Shown: positions 9,341 to 17,367 of the stretch, piece after piece | Layout: each line of letters opens with the position of its first letter | Numbering within the stretch: position 1 is the first letter of the stretch | Origin: Phycisphaerales bacterium | GTDB lineage: Bacteria; Planctomycetota; Phycisphaerae; Tepidisphaerales; Tepidisphaeraceae | Assembly (NCBI GenBank): GCA_020847375.1 | Contig: JADLCB010000003.1 | Location: 1-64,000 of the forward strand | Direction: 5' to 3' | DNA: 64,000 nt | Translations under genes and position numbers: made by a program | Notes under the pieces: generated by a model | What the model was told of the DNA's origin: nothing | Database searches by the model: none | What the model saw: only the letters and a program-made list of their open reading frames with translations

Positions 9341-9868
9341 CTAGACGGTAAGCAGGCAATACAAAGCCACAAGAGATTGCGGCGAAAGATATGTCGGCGC
9401 GGAAATAACCGCGCTGGTCACACCGGCAGGCGTTGATGAATCGATGAACGGCTCCGCCACGGCTGGCCAAAGCAGTTTCAGCATAAAATGCGGCGCAGTC
9501 GTCAATTTGCCCGCTGAGTGATCCGCCATCTGCATCTGATTGGCACGATCATGGGTCGGGCAGTTGCAATGATGACTATCGGATGATGCAGCCGACGGAT
9601 CGGCTGGGGCATGATGATGCCCACCAGCGGTCATTGCGCTTTCTGACATCGAATGCGCCAACCCCATCTTGACCGGTACTGAATCATCGGTTGTTGAACA
9701 ACATTCATGTCCCGTCTGCGCCGGCACAGAGGCAACCGGCGTGGCGACCGTGACAGCTATCGACGAATCAACGGGCATCGGTGCTGCTTTCAGCGCGCAG
9801 CAACACGCCAGCGATGTGCTCAGCGCCATCACCAGTGAAACGACAACCCGCAGCAAACGATGACTCAT
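9341..9868 (-). CDS. His/Cys-rich exported protein, first gene of metal-efflux operon
   Basis: No family recognised. The product, 175 residues from the ATG at 9868, begins with a signal peptide or membrane anchor (LLRVVVSLVMALSTSLACCCA) and is unusually rich in metal ligands: CCC, HECC, GGHHHAPAD, SDSHHCNCPTHD and several Met. A second hydrophobic stretch lies near FMLKLLWPAVAE. An ATG at 9880 is possible, but it would lie only about 5 bases from the predicted transcription start. The composition and first position in an operon with a YHS-like protein, a CusB and a CusA suggest periplasmic metal sequestration. It could also be a diverged member of the short exported Cys/His proteins often seen next to copper genes. 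Confidence 0.65.
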   Translation of the reverse strand: MSHRLLRVVVSLVMALSTSLACCCALKAAPMPVDSSIAVTVATPVASVPAQTGHECCSTTDDSVPVKMGLAHSMSESAMTAGGHHHAPADPSAASSDSHHCNCPTHDRANQMQMADHSAGKLTTAPHFMLKLLWPAVAEPFIDSSTPAGVTSAVISAPTYLSPQSLVALYCLLTV

Positions 9869-9891
9869 CAATATCATCATTGGATCACTAC

Positions 9892-9920
9892 AGTATAGGT
9901 AACTGGCAGCAAGCTGTCAT
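9892..9920 (-). promoter_or_regulatory. Sigma-70-like promoter of the metal-efflux operon
   Basis: On the minus strand, ATGACA (9915-9920; one mismatch to TTGACA) is followed by exactly 17 bases and TATACT (9892-9897; one mismatch to TATAAT). It lies directly upstream of the His/Cys-rich protein gene. The predicted transcription start near 9885 is so close to the ORF that either the leader is very short or translation begins at 9868. No regulator gene is adjacent. Confidence 0.65.
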
Positions 9921-9981
9921 AATTCCCAGGTATTTTTCGCCTGGTCATTCCGCACTTCTATTTTATGGTTAACCTGCGGGA

Positions 9982-9990
9982 TTATCGGAC
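9982..9990 (+). repeat. Intergenic motif TTATCGGAC, copy 1
   Basis: Exact TTATCGGAC, here extended to ATTATCGGAC at 9981, located 47 bases upstream of the rmuC start. One of five exact copies in the window, all intergenic. Confidence 0.5.
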
Positions 9991-10036
9991 ATTTCATGTT
10001 AAACTACTGCCCGAACTTCATTGGGGAAAGGACAAA

Positions 10037-11542
10037 ATGATCATCACTTTACTGATTGTCTGCATCTTGCTTCTGGCGATTATCCTCGCGTTGCAGCTGC
10101 TGAACCGATCTAAAAATCCCGCTGTTGATACGTCGGCCATTCAGCTAATGTTCGCGCAGACTCAGCAAAATCTCGAACGTCTTGAAAAGGGTATGCGTGA
10201 TGAAATCGCCCGCACTCGTCAGGAAACAGCCGACAGCGACCGTCAGTTACGTCAAGAGCTGGGGCAAAACCTATCCGGGCTGAGCGAATCCAATGAACGC
10301 AAACTCGAACAATTGCGCAGCACGGTCGAAACCCGGCTGGAGACCATTCAGAACACCAATTCGCAAAAACTGGAGCAGTTCCGTCAGGATTCGTTGCAAG
10401 GTTCACAGAAAATGCAACAGGATGTGAGCAAGGCGCTGGGCGAATTCGGACAGAATATGTCCAAGACCATGGACCTGACCGGTTCCACCCTACGACAACA
10501 GCTCAGCAACGTCACCGAACAACTGGCCCGTTTAACCGATTCCAATGAAAAAAAGCTGGATGGATTAAAACTGGCGATGGAAGAAAAATTGCGCCAGTTG
10601 CAAACCGACAACACGCAAAAACTCGAACAGATGCGCCAGACCGTGGATGAAAAACTTCAGGGAACGCTGGAAAAACGGCTGGGCGAATCATTCAAAGTCG
10701 TCAGCGAACGTCTGGAACAGGTTTACAAGGGATTGGGCGAAATGCAGAACCTGGCCGCGGGGGTGGGCGATTTGAAGAAGGTGTTGACCAACGTCAAATC
10801 ACGCGGGACCTGGGGTGAAATGCAGCTCCAGGCGCTGTTGGAACAGTGCCTGACCGTCGATCAATACAGCACCAATATCTCCACCAAAGCCAACGCCGAC
10901 CGGGTGGAATTCGTCATTCATCTGCCCAACCGTGGCCAGGGCGAGGAACCATTGCTCCTGCCGATCGACTCCAAATTTCCCATGGAAGACTATCAGCGTC
11001 TGCTCGAGGCGCAGGAAAAAAGCGATGCCCCCGCCGCAAACCTGGCTGGCCGCCAGCTCGAAGACCGCATTAAACAATGCGCCAAGGATATTCGTGATAA
11101 GTACATCAATCCGCCAGTCACAACCGACTTTGCCCTTTTATTCCTGCCCACGGAAGGGTTGTTTGCTGAAGTGCTCCGGCGTCCCGGATTGTCCGAATAT
11201 CTGCAACAGGAATACCGCACGACACTGGCGGGGCCGACAACACTCTGGGCGATTCTCAACAGCCTGCAGATGGGATTCCGCACGCTGGCGATTCAAAAAC
11301 GCTCCAGCGAAGTCTGGACGGTGCTCGGTGCCGTGAAAACTGAATTCGGCAAATACAGCGATGTGCTGGATAAGGTTATGAAAAAATTGGACGAGACGCG
11401 CAATACGATGGAAAGCGCCAAGACGCGCACACGCGCCATCGAACGCAAGCTGCGCCAAGTGCAGGAATTACCCGATCAACAGACCGGCGACGCGCTGACA
11501 TTGCCCGAGCCAGTCGAAGCCGACCCAATCGATGAATCGTAA
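10037..11542 (+). CDS. rmuC: DNA recombination protein RmuC
   Basis: RmuC-family protein thought to limit recombination at inverted repeats, with a predicted PD-(D/E)XK-like nuclease core. The start at 10037 is set by AAAGGA 5 bases upstream and gives 501 residues, normal for the family. Residues 1-20 form one membrane anchor (MIITLLIVCILLLAI). About 30-245 is a long coiled coil with repeated NxxKLEQxR heptads. The C-terminal RmuC domain begins near GVGDLKKVLTNVKSRGTWGE and contains the hallmark LPIDSKFPMEDY and FLPTEGLFAEVL motifs. It is transcribed away from the metal operon and has a TTATCGGAC motif in its leader. Confidence 0.92.
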   Translation: MIITLLIVCILLLAIILALQLLNRSKNPAVDTSAIQLMFAQTQQNLERLEKGMRDEIARTRQETADSDRQLRQELGQNLSGLSESNERKLEQLRSTVETRLETIQNTNSQKLEQFRQDSLQGSQKMQQDVSKALGEFGQNMSKTMDLTGSTLRQQLSNVTEQLARLTDSNEKKLDGLKLAMEEKLRQLQTDNTQKLEQMRQTVDEKLQGTLEKRLGESFKVVSERLEQVYKGLGEMQNLAAGVGDLKKVLTNVKSRGTWGEMQLQALLEQCLTVDQYSTNISTKANADRVEFVIHLPNRGQGEEPLLLPIDSKFPMEDYQRLLEAQEKSDAPAANLAGRQLEDRIKQCAKDIRDKYINPPVTTDFALLFLPTEGLFAEVLRRPGLSEYLQQEYRTTLAGPTTLWAILNSLQMGFRTLAIQKRSSEVWTVLGAVKTEFGKYSDVLDKVMKKLDETRNTMESAKTRTRAIERKLRQVQELPDQQTGDALTLPEPVEADPIDES

Positions 11543-11594
11543 TCGTGCAACACAATATCAGCACTGGCAATGGACACTGGCGCGACAAAACCAC

Positions 11595-11822
11595 TTATTC
11601 CGGTTTCAACGCCTGCCGGACTGAGGAAACGAACGTATTGGGCAGCTCGCACTGAACGGCAACGCCCGTGCGGGCCTCGCCGCCAATGATGCGGATGGGT
11701 TCATCAACCAACCCGCCAGCCATCGCACTGCGAATCTGGCGGACAACATAATCCGCCATCTCATCGCTGACGCGAAGATGCAGCTCATGCAAAATCTTCT
11801 GCTGAACGCTCGCCCGATCCAT
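11595..11822 (-). CDS. Small conserved-looking hypothetical protein (75 aa)
   Basis: Not recognised. The ORF has a strong ribosome binding site, GGAGGAA, 6 bases before its ATG, which supports real translation. The product is a compact soluble protein with an N-terminal amphipathic helix (VQQKILHELHLRVSDEMADYVVRQI) and a Gly-rich middle, GGLVDEPIRIIGGEARTG. There is no signal peptide or membrane segment. It lies 44 bases downstream of the large membrane protein gene on the same strand, so co-expression is likely. Confidence 0.6.
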   Translation of the reverse strand: MDRASVQQKILHELHLRVSDEMADYVVRQIRSAMAGGLVDEPIRIIGGEARTGVAVQCELPNTFVSSVRQALKPE

Positions 11823-11866
11823 GCCTGTTCCTCCAATTATTCCCGCAGCGCAGCCCGGCGTGCGGC

Positions 11867-13810
11867 TTATCGACTCACATGGTAGAGATAATACGCCGCA
11901 TCGTTTGAAGCAATTTCATAAACCGGCGGCCCGCAAAGCGATTCATCCATCGGGCGCTCGGTGATCAGATAATCAGCACCATATTTTCGGGCAACACTCA
12001 GCAGATAGGCTGGCGACAACTGACGATAACGCTGGTCCACATTGTTGAGCGTTTCAAAAAAATCACCGCCGCGCAATTGTTCCAGATGCTGAGTGTCCAG
12101 CACATCGCGCAGACGATCGCGCCACTGCACCAGTTCGCCACTGAGTTGCGGTACGCCTTTGAAATTGACAATAATCGCGCGCTGGGCGTGCAACCGAAAA
12201 CTCTGCTCGGCGGGTGGAACGAGAAACAGCGCATCGGTCGGCGTGTTGCCGGCCACCCATTTGCACATCTGCAGGTAAACCGCCTCATCCTCCGGCAGGG
12301 TGACCACCTGCAGCCAACGACCCCAGGCAAAGAAAACCACCGTCGCCATCGCCACGATCCCACCGGCGTGCAACAAATCATGTCGCCAGTGTTTCCACGG
12401 TCGGGCATAAATCAATTCATACACCGCCAGCAGGGCACACAAAATCACCACCAGCCCCGCCACACCGCGATGACGCCAGATGAATGCCGCCAGCCAGTCC
12501 ACCGCTGCAGAATTACTGTTGCTGTTCAGGAGGACCACAATAAAAGTTCCGCCCAGCAGCAGTGGCAGCGCAATCAACCCCACACGCACGATGCGCCGAT
12601 CCCAGATCCCCGCGTTATAAAGCAACCAGGCAGCCCCGATGCAACTGAACAATTTCACATAGATCGAAAACCGATACAGGCTCAGCTCAACCAGCGGCTG
12701 GCTGACATACCAGAAACCCGCGCCCAGCAACGCGAGAATCTGCAGAAAACCGAACAGCGCAAAAATATGCACCGCCTGACGGCAGGCGTAATGCTCTGCC
12801 TCCTGACTGGTCACATCACTATTCGTTTGTCCCTCTTCATGCAACCTGCGCCAGCCCGCCCAGATCGCCAGTGGTATCGGCAGTAAAAAACAGATCCACA
12901 ATGCCAGCGGCCAGGAGAGCGGGTAATAATGGTGAGCGTGGCGCAGCTTGACGTACAGCGCCACATACTGATCAAACGGCAGCCCTGAACGCTGTGATAA
13001 AACCGCCATCAGTGCAATCAACACATTGCCAATACTGATCCCCAGCACGAGGATCGAACCAATCAAGTAAAATCGAAATTGATCGCGGCGCACGCCTGAC
13101 CATATCCTACCCCAGCGACTTGTTGATGGGTCGCCCATCCGGCGGTTATCCCACATCCGCCACAGATTCAATGCTGTCCACAGACCGATCGCAATTAAGG
13201 CGTGATTCAGATGGAATAAACCCGCCACCCCCAGCCACAATCCCGACCATGCGGGTTTGCGCGCAATCCAGAAATAAAGTCCCCAGAGCATGGCGACATT
13301 GGCGATGTTGCTCGGCAAAAATGCCTGATCCTGCATGAACTCATAAACGCCCAACCCCAGCCCGCCGGCCAGCACATAAAACATCAGAACGCTGATCAGG
13401 TAAGTCATGCGCGTTCCGCCCAGGCGCAAGACCAGCTTGAACCACGCGACGTGCATGAAAAAAATCAACAGCAACTGCCCCAGCAGAAACGCCGGTTCCA
13501 CAATCCCCAGCCGGTACAACTGGCGCGTCAAAAACCCGAAAACGGCGTGATACTGAAATGTCTGCGTCGTGAACCAGTCCCGCGCCAGCAGCTTGCCCCC
13601 CCACGCGTGGCGCAGGGCGTCGATCAGATAGACATTGTGATTGGATTCGCCAAACTGATATCCGCGCACGCAAAGCGTCAATGTAATGCCAAAGACAATG
13701 GCAAATGTGCTGGGCAGAATTTCAAAGCGCAGACGCTGAAAAATTCGTTGCCCCGGGCCGGGTGTCGCTGACACCTCAACCGCAAGCGAAGAAGAGCGAC
13801 CAAAAACCAT
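11867..13810 (-). CDS. Large polytopic membrane protein (GT-C/DUF6798-like)
   Basis: A 647-residue integral membrane protein with about a dozen predicted helices over the first 500 residues and an extracytoplasmic C-terminal domain of about 140 residues. The ATG at 13810 is preferred to a TTG at 13852. The layout, with an early NHNVYLIDALRHAWGG loop, a DWFTTQTFQYHAVFG loop, and a soluble tail containing LFLVPPAEQSFRLHAQR and YGADYLITERP, resembles GT-C-type glycosyltransferases and the DUF6798 family common in planctomycetes. The tail is like those in dolichol-mannose-type transferases that contact a lipid-linked sugar. The catalytic Asp pair of GT-C enzymes cannot be assigned with certainty, so glycosyl transfer is inference. 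Confidence 0.7.
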   Translation of the reverse strand: MVFGRSSSLAVEVSATPGPGQRIFQRLRFEILPSTFAIVFGITLTLCVRGYQFGESNHNVYLIDALRHAWGGKLLARDWFTTQTFQYHAVFGFLTRQLYRLGIVEPAFLLGQLLLIFFMHVAWFKLVLRLGGTRMTYLISVLMFYVLAGGLGLGVYEFMQDQAFLPSNIANVAMLWGLYFWIARKPAWSGLWLGVAGLFHLNHALIAIGLWTALNLWRMWDNRRMGDPSTSRWGRIWSGVRRDQFRFYLIGSILVLGISIGNVLIALMAVLSQRSGLPFDQYVALYVKLRHAHHYYPLSWPLALWICFLLPIPLAIWAGWRRLHEEGQTNSDVTSQEAEHYACRQAVHIFALFGFLQILALLGAGFWYVSQPLVELSLYRFSIYVKLFSCIGAAWLLYNAGIWDRRIVRVGLIALPLLLGGTFIVVLLNSNSNSAAVDWLAAFIWRHRGVAGLVVILCALLAVYELIYARPWKHWRHDLLHAGGIVAMATVVFFAWGRWLQVVTLPEDEAVYLQMCKWVAGNTPTDALFLVPPAEQSFRLHAQRAIIVNFKGVPQLSGELVQWRDRLRDVLDTQHLEQLRGGDFFETLNNVDQRYRQLSPAYLLSVARKYGADYLITERPMDESLCGPPVYEIASNDAAYYLYHVSR

Positions 13811-13930
13811 CGCCCTATTGTGAATAATCCACCGGCGGATGTCACGCGGCAAAAACGCTGTTTATGCGCAAATCCACGTCGGCCACAGCGGCAACGGTGT
13901 TGAAATGACCTGGTGATCACCCCAACCGCT

Positions 13931-14362
13931 TCAGGCAGCCTGCTCATCCGGCTGATCCGCGTAAAGCGGCGCTTCGGGAACATTTTCCAGCTTGATCTTG
14001 CGCGGCATTACCTTGCGGTACCCCAGTTGATCGAACACTTCCAGAATTTCCGTCCAGGTGGGGTACATCTTTTTATTGACCTTTTTGTAGGTCTGCACCG
14101 CCATGATGAACTCAAACTGCTCAGCCGTCATTTCGCCTTCCTCCGCACTGCGTCGCTGTTCCGTCAATCGAATGCCCGCCCCACGCCGACGCTCCAGGCC
14201 AGTACGCCGCTCGATCGTCGCCTTGCGCCGCTCCGGTCCGGTATAACCCGATTCTTCGCGCGTCCGTTGACGCCGATCACCACTGAGGCGACGCTCAACA
14301 TCCTCACGTTCGTCGCCAGGAAACGGGTCACCGGCGGGCGATAAATGATTTAAGTTTGACAT
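13931..14362 (-). CDS. Arg-rich small protein with repeated RR motifs
   Basis: A 143-residue protein; start chosen at 14362 because TTGGAG lies 7 bases upstream. No known family recognised. The middle (about residues 17-70) repeats ERR/DRR units: VERRLSGDRRQRTREE, GPERRKATIERRTGLERR and LTEQRR. These resemble the GPERR linkers seen at the ends of signalling proteins and the Arg-rich N-terminus of PilZ proteins. The C-terminal 70 residues look like a folded helical domain (MTAEQFEFIMAVQTYKKVNK, YPTWTEILEVFDQLGYRKV). No signal peptide or membrane segment. The basic middle could bind nucleic acid, acidic lipids or a cyclic dinucleotide; nothing in the sequence decides this. Confidence 0.6.
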   Translation of the reverse strand: MSNLNHLSPAGDPFPGDEREDVERRLSGDRRQRTREESGYTGPERRKATIERRTGLERRRGAGIRLTEQRRSAEEGEMTAEQFEFIMAVQTYKKVNKKMYPTWTEILEVFDQLGYRKVMPRKIKLENVPEAPLYADQPDEQAA

Positions 14363-14835
14363 GATTGATCTCCAACGGCTGACACCGTAGGCATCGACAT
14401 AATCCCAAGGCGACTGAACTAAAACAAAATAACCTGCTTCAGAAAATGTTTGAGGCTGGGCACAGGGGGCAATTATCGGGCGTGACAACGGCGGGAGAAA
14501 CAGATCGACATTTAAGTTTAGGCCTGACGGCCTGTTCGATAAGTTCTGATCTCTCTCCTCGCCGCTGCCACGCCCGCTTGCCTGGATCAATCGAGACATG
14601 CAGTGACGATTGCTGATTTTAACTCATCGGTTGCGGCTTGGTGCGTCTGGCTGTCGCGCTCTGATTCAAAAAACGTCGCGGAACTGCTTAACTGCAAACA
14701 CATCGCCGAAACTTCTGAGGTGATAACGTACTATTCATCGGATTTCCCCGCCTGTTGGCTTAATAATTTTTTACCGCATGCGCGCCAACAGCGCAGGTCT
14801 ACGATCAGGCATCTGCTGGCGATGCGTGTTCCGTT
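14363..14835. other. Intergenic region, no gene seen
   Basis: 473 bases upstream of the Arg-rich protein and downstream of the small membrane protein. Open frames here are antisense shadows without ribosome binding sites. The only thing noticed is AATTATCGGG at 14471-14480, close to the TTATCGGAC motif. No tRNA or recognised structured RNA was seen. Confidence 0.5.
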
Positions 14836-15030
14836 TTATTTAACCCGATGTCGCGCTCGAATCCCCACGATCCCCAGCCCCAATGCCATCACCGCGCCGA
14901 TACACATCAGCGTATATTGCCATGACAGAATGACTTTCTGCCCGCTGTTGACCCGATAGATCTCATACGCCAGCACAGCCGCAATGACAAAAAAACTGTA
15001 GCACAGACGCGATAGCCAGCGGTTGGTCAT
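14836..15030 (-). CDS. Small two-helix membrane protein
   Basis: A 64-residue protein with two predicted membrane segments (SFFVIAAVLAYEIY and TLMCIGAVMALGLGIVGI) and a basic C-terminus, RARHRVK. Its ATG overlaps the stop of the upstream CobA-HemD gene by 4 bases (ATGA), so the two are almost certainly translated together. No family recognised; coupling to tetrapyrrole synthesis is suggested by position only. Confidence 0.65.
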   Translation of the reverse strand: MTNRWLSRLCYSFFVIAAVLAYEIYRVNSGQKVILSWQYTLMCIGAVMALGLGIVGIRARHRVK

Positions 15031-16637
15031 ACTGCACCCTCTTTCGCAACGGACGCTGCCGAAAACTCATTGATCGCCTCGACCAGACAATCCAGATCCG
15101 GCGACCGGGCTTCAACGGTCAACTGCAGACCCGCCTCACGCAAGGCGGTTGAAGTGATCGGGCCGATGCTGGCCAGATGAACACCCTGCAATTTTTCATT
15201 ATACCGGTCACCCAGAAGCGAAACCAAATTTTTTACGCAACTGCTGCTGGTGAACGTAATCCAGTCAACGCGCTTGTGCTCAAGCGCCTCGATCAATTCC
15301 TCCGGCAGTGATTCCGTCGTTCGCGTCTGGTAGACGGCCACATCGTCAACGACTGCAGCGCCTTGTTGCATCAGACGCTGGACCAGCAAAGGCCGGCCAA
15401 TATCAGCGCGCAATAACGAAAACCGTCCACCCGATATTTTCCCGTGCGCAGGCAGCTCATCCGCCAGCGATTCAGCCACCGCGCGCGATGGAACAAAATC
15501 AGCGCGCAGGCATAGTTCCTGTTCCAGCGCCTGATTTGTCGCCGCCCCAATGGCTGCAATACGACAGGAGGAAAAAATCCGCGCATCCAGTTGCCACTGT
15601 TGCAGGGCACGGCGCACCTGGGTGACACTATTGGCGCTGGTCAGCACAACCCAGTCATAGTCTCCCCGGGCCGCTTTGATAAGTGCCTGATGCACGCGAT
15701 CTGGATCGACCGGTGGATGCAGTTCAATCGTCGGTGCCTCGATGACCTGCGCTCCCAGCTCCTCCAGCCGGCGTGTCAACTCGCTGGCTTGATGGCGGGT
15801 GCGCGTTACCGCAATGCACCGGCCAAACAGCGGGCGCGTCTCAAACCAGTTCAGATTTTTTCGCAGCGCAACCACCTGCCCGATGATGGTGATGGCCGGC
15901 GCGCTGAGCTTGTGCTTTTCAACCTCCCCCACCAGATTCGCCAGCGTTGCAACGACCGTTCGCTGGCGCGGATGAGTTCCCCACTGAATCACTGCTGCTG
16001 GCGTGGTGGCGCACATGCCATTGTCGATCAACTGACTGACGATACGCGGCAGCGACTTGACCCCCATATAAAAAGCGATGCACGGTAATTTGGCGATACT
16101 CGGCCAGTCGATATCGCTGCTACCTTCGCCCGGCGTTCGCGCCAGCGCCTCAGTGCTTTTATAGACCTGCTCTTTTTCGTGGCCGGTGATAAAGGTGAAT
16201 GATGAATTCAAATCACGATGCGTGACGGGTATGCCTGCATACGCCGGCGCTGCCAGCGCCGCGGTAATACCCGGAACCACCTCAAAACGAATCCCCGCCG
16301 CCGACAAGGCCTCACATTCCTCGCCACCACGACCAAATACGAACGGATCGCCCCCTTTTAATCGCACAACTCTCTGCCCGGCGCGCCCGCGCTGGACCAA
16401 AAGCTGGTTGATCTGCTCCTGCGTCATTGAATGAGATGCAGCCTTTTTCCCGGCATATATTTTTTCCGCCTGCTCCGGCGCAAACTGCAACAGGCGCACA
16501 TTGGCCAGATAGTCATAAACAACAACATCCGCTCGTTCCAACAACTCACGTCCGCGCACCGTCAGCAGCCCGACATCGCCCGGCCCGGCGCCAACCAGCG
16601 CAACAAATCCTTTTTTCCTCGAATCAGTCACAAGCAT
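15027..16637 (-). CDS. cobA-hemD: Uroporphyrinogen-III C-methyltransferase / uroporphyrinogen-III synthase fusion
   Basis: Bifunctional tetrapyrrole enzyme of 536 residues. The N-terminal half (about 10-255) is an SAM-dependent uroporphyrinogen-III methyltransferase, shown by VGAGPGDVGLLTVRG, VVRLKGGDPFVFGRGGEE and GIPVTHRDL. The C-terminal half (about 265-530) is uroporphyrinogen-III synthase (HemD), with VTRTRHQASELTRRLEELG and DWVVLTSANSV, and later DWITFTSSSCVKNL. HemD makes uroporphyrinogen III from hydroxymethylbilane; CobA methylates it twice to precorrin-2, leading to siroheme or cobalamin. This fusion order is known in several bacterial phyla. It overlaps the small membrane protein gene downstream by 4 bases. 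hemC and other haem genes are not in the window. Confidence 0.92.
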   Translation of the reverse strand: MLVTDSRKKGFVALVGAGPGDVGLLTVRGRELLERADVVVYDYLANVRLLQFAPEQAEKIYAGKKAASHSMTQEQINQLLVQRGRAGQRVVRLKGGDPFVFGRGGEECEALSAAGIRFEVVPGITAALAAPAYAGIPVTHRDLNSSFTFITGHEKEQVYKSTEALARTPGEGSSDIDWPSIAKLPCIAFYMGVKSLPRIVSQLIDNGMCATTPAAVIQWGTHPRQRTVVATLANLVGEVEKHKLSAPAITIIGQVVALRKNLNWFETRPLFGRCIAVTRTRHQASELTRRLEELGAQVIEAPTIELHPPVDPDRVHQALIKAARGDYDWVVLTSANSVTQVRRALQQWQLDARIFSSCRIAAIGAATNQALEQELCLRADFVPSRAVAESLADELPAHGKISGGRFSLLRADIGRPLLVQRLMQQGAAVVDDVAVYQTRTTESLPEELIEALEHKRVDWITFTSSSCVKNLVSLLGDRYNEKLQGVHLASIGPITSTALREAGLQLTVEARSPDLDCLVEAINEFSAASVAKEGAV

Positions 16638-16846
16638 CGTTCTACCATAAGCTCAATCAGCCCTGAAATTGGCTGGCCGTTTCATCACCCAATCCCGTCT
16701 GGATTCATTCTGAACGGTAATGAATCCCACCTTGGATAATCGCCACCATCATTTCACCTCGATTTTCGGCAAAGTTGATAAACCGTAGTGATTATCAGGT
16801 CGATAATGATTATGACGGCCCTGAACGGGCCTGGGAAGGAGTCAAC

Positions 16847-17209
16847 ATGGTGACTTTACAGGAACGAGCCTGGCGGCTGATGGGAAATCCGGCAGCGACC
16901 GAAGCGGCTGAGCGTCGCATTTTCCCGCGAAAACAGGCCCATGGACATGTGGCGGTGCATCGGCTGGACCATTCCGTGCCCGCCCGTCGCCAGCCGGTTT
17001 TGAGCATGTCTCTGCGCGACATTTCGCTGGGTGGCTTGAGCGCCTTGAGTGACACCGCGGTCAACCGTGGTGAGCGACTCAGCGTTCTGCTTCCTTCGCA
17101 GGGCACACAGCACGCCTGGGGCGCCTATGGCCGGGTGCTTCGCTGCGACCCCAGCGGCATGGGTTATCGCGTCGCGGTCGAATTCGACCCCATGCCCGCA
17201 GCCGCATAA
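16847..17209 (+). CDS. PilZ-domain protein
   Basis: Predicted cyclic-di-GMP receptor of 120 residues. The ATG at 16847 has GGAAGGAG 6 bases upstream and is preferred to the TTG at 16775. Residues about 20-110 form a PilZ domain: an Arg-rich start (EAAERRIFPRKQ), then LSMSLRDISLGGLSAL, which matches the D/NxSxxG signature that contacts c-di-GMP, then GYRVAVEF. The first motif reads RRIFPRK rather than the classical RxxxR, so binding is likely but not certain. There is no attached output domain; it probably acts by contacting a partner protein. It is followed by a perfect hairpin and then gatB. Confidence 0.8.
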   Translation: MVTLQERAWRLMGNPAATEAAERRIFPRKQAHGHVAVHRLDHSVPARRQPVLSMSLRDISLGGLSALSDTAVNRGERLSVLLPSQGTQHAWGAYGRVLRCDPSGMGYRVAVEFDPMPAAA

Positions 17210-17248
17210 CAATTAAATCACGATTCCGATCAGTGGGAAGGTTCGTCA

Positions 17249-17271
17249 CAGGCAGGCCAGGCGCCTGCCTG
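17249..17271 (+). other. Perfect inverted repeat between PilZ gene and gatB
   Basis: CAGGCAGGC (17249-17257) and GCCTGCCTG (17263-17271) form a 9-bp GC-rich stem with a 5-base loop. It is followed by TTGACATTAAGG rather than a T run, so it is not a standard terminator. It could be a leader structure of gatB or a Rho-type pause. Confidence 0.5.
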
Positions 17272-17367
17272 TTGACATTAAGGTCAATACCGGCGGGCAC
17301 TGCTTTATTTTCTGATCCCCGTCATTGTGGATTTGACGCCCGCGCCTGTTGGCTTGACAATTCCCGC

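Noticed and set aside
14603..14959. 118-codon open frame on the plus strand
   Set aside because: No ribosome binding site, and it runs antisense into the small two-helix protein whose ATGA overlap with CobA-HemD supports the minus strand.
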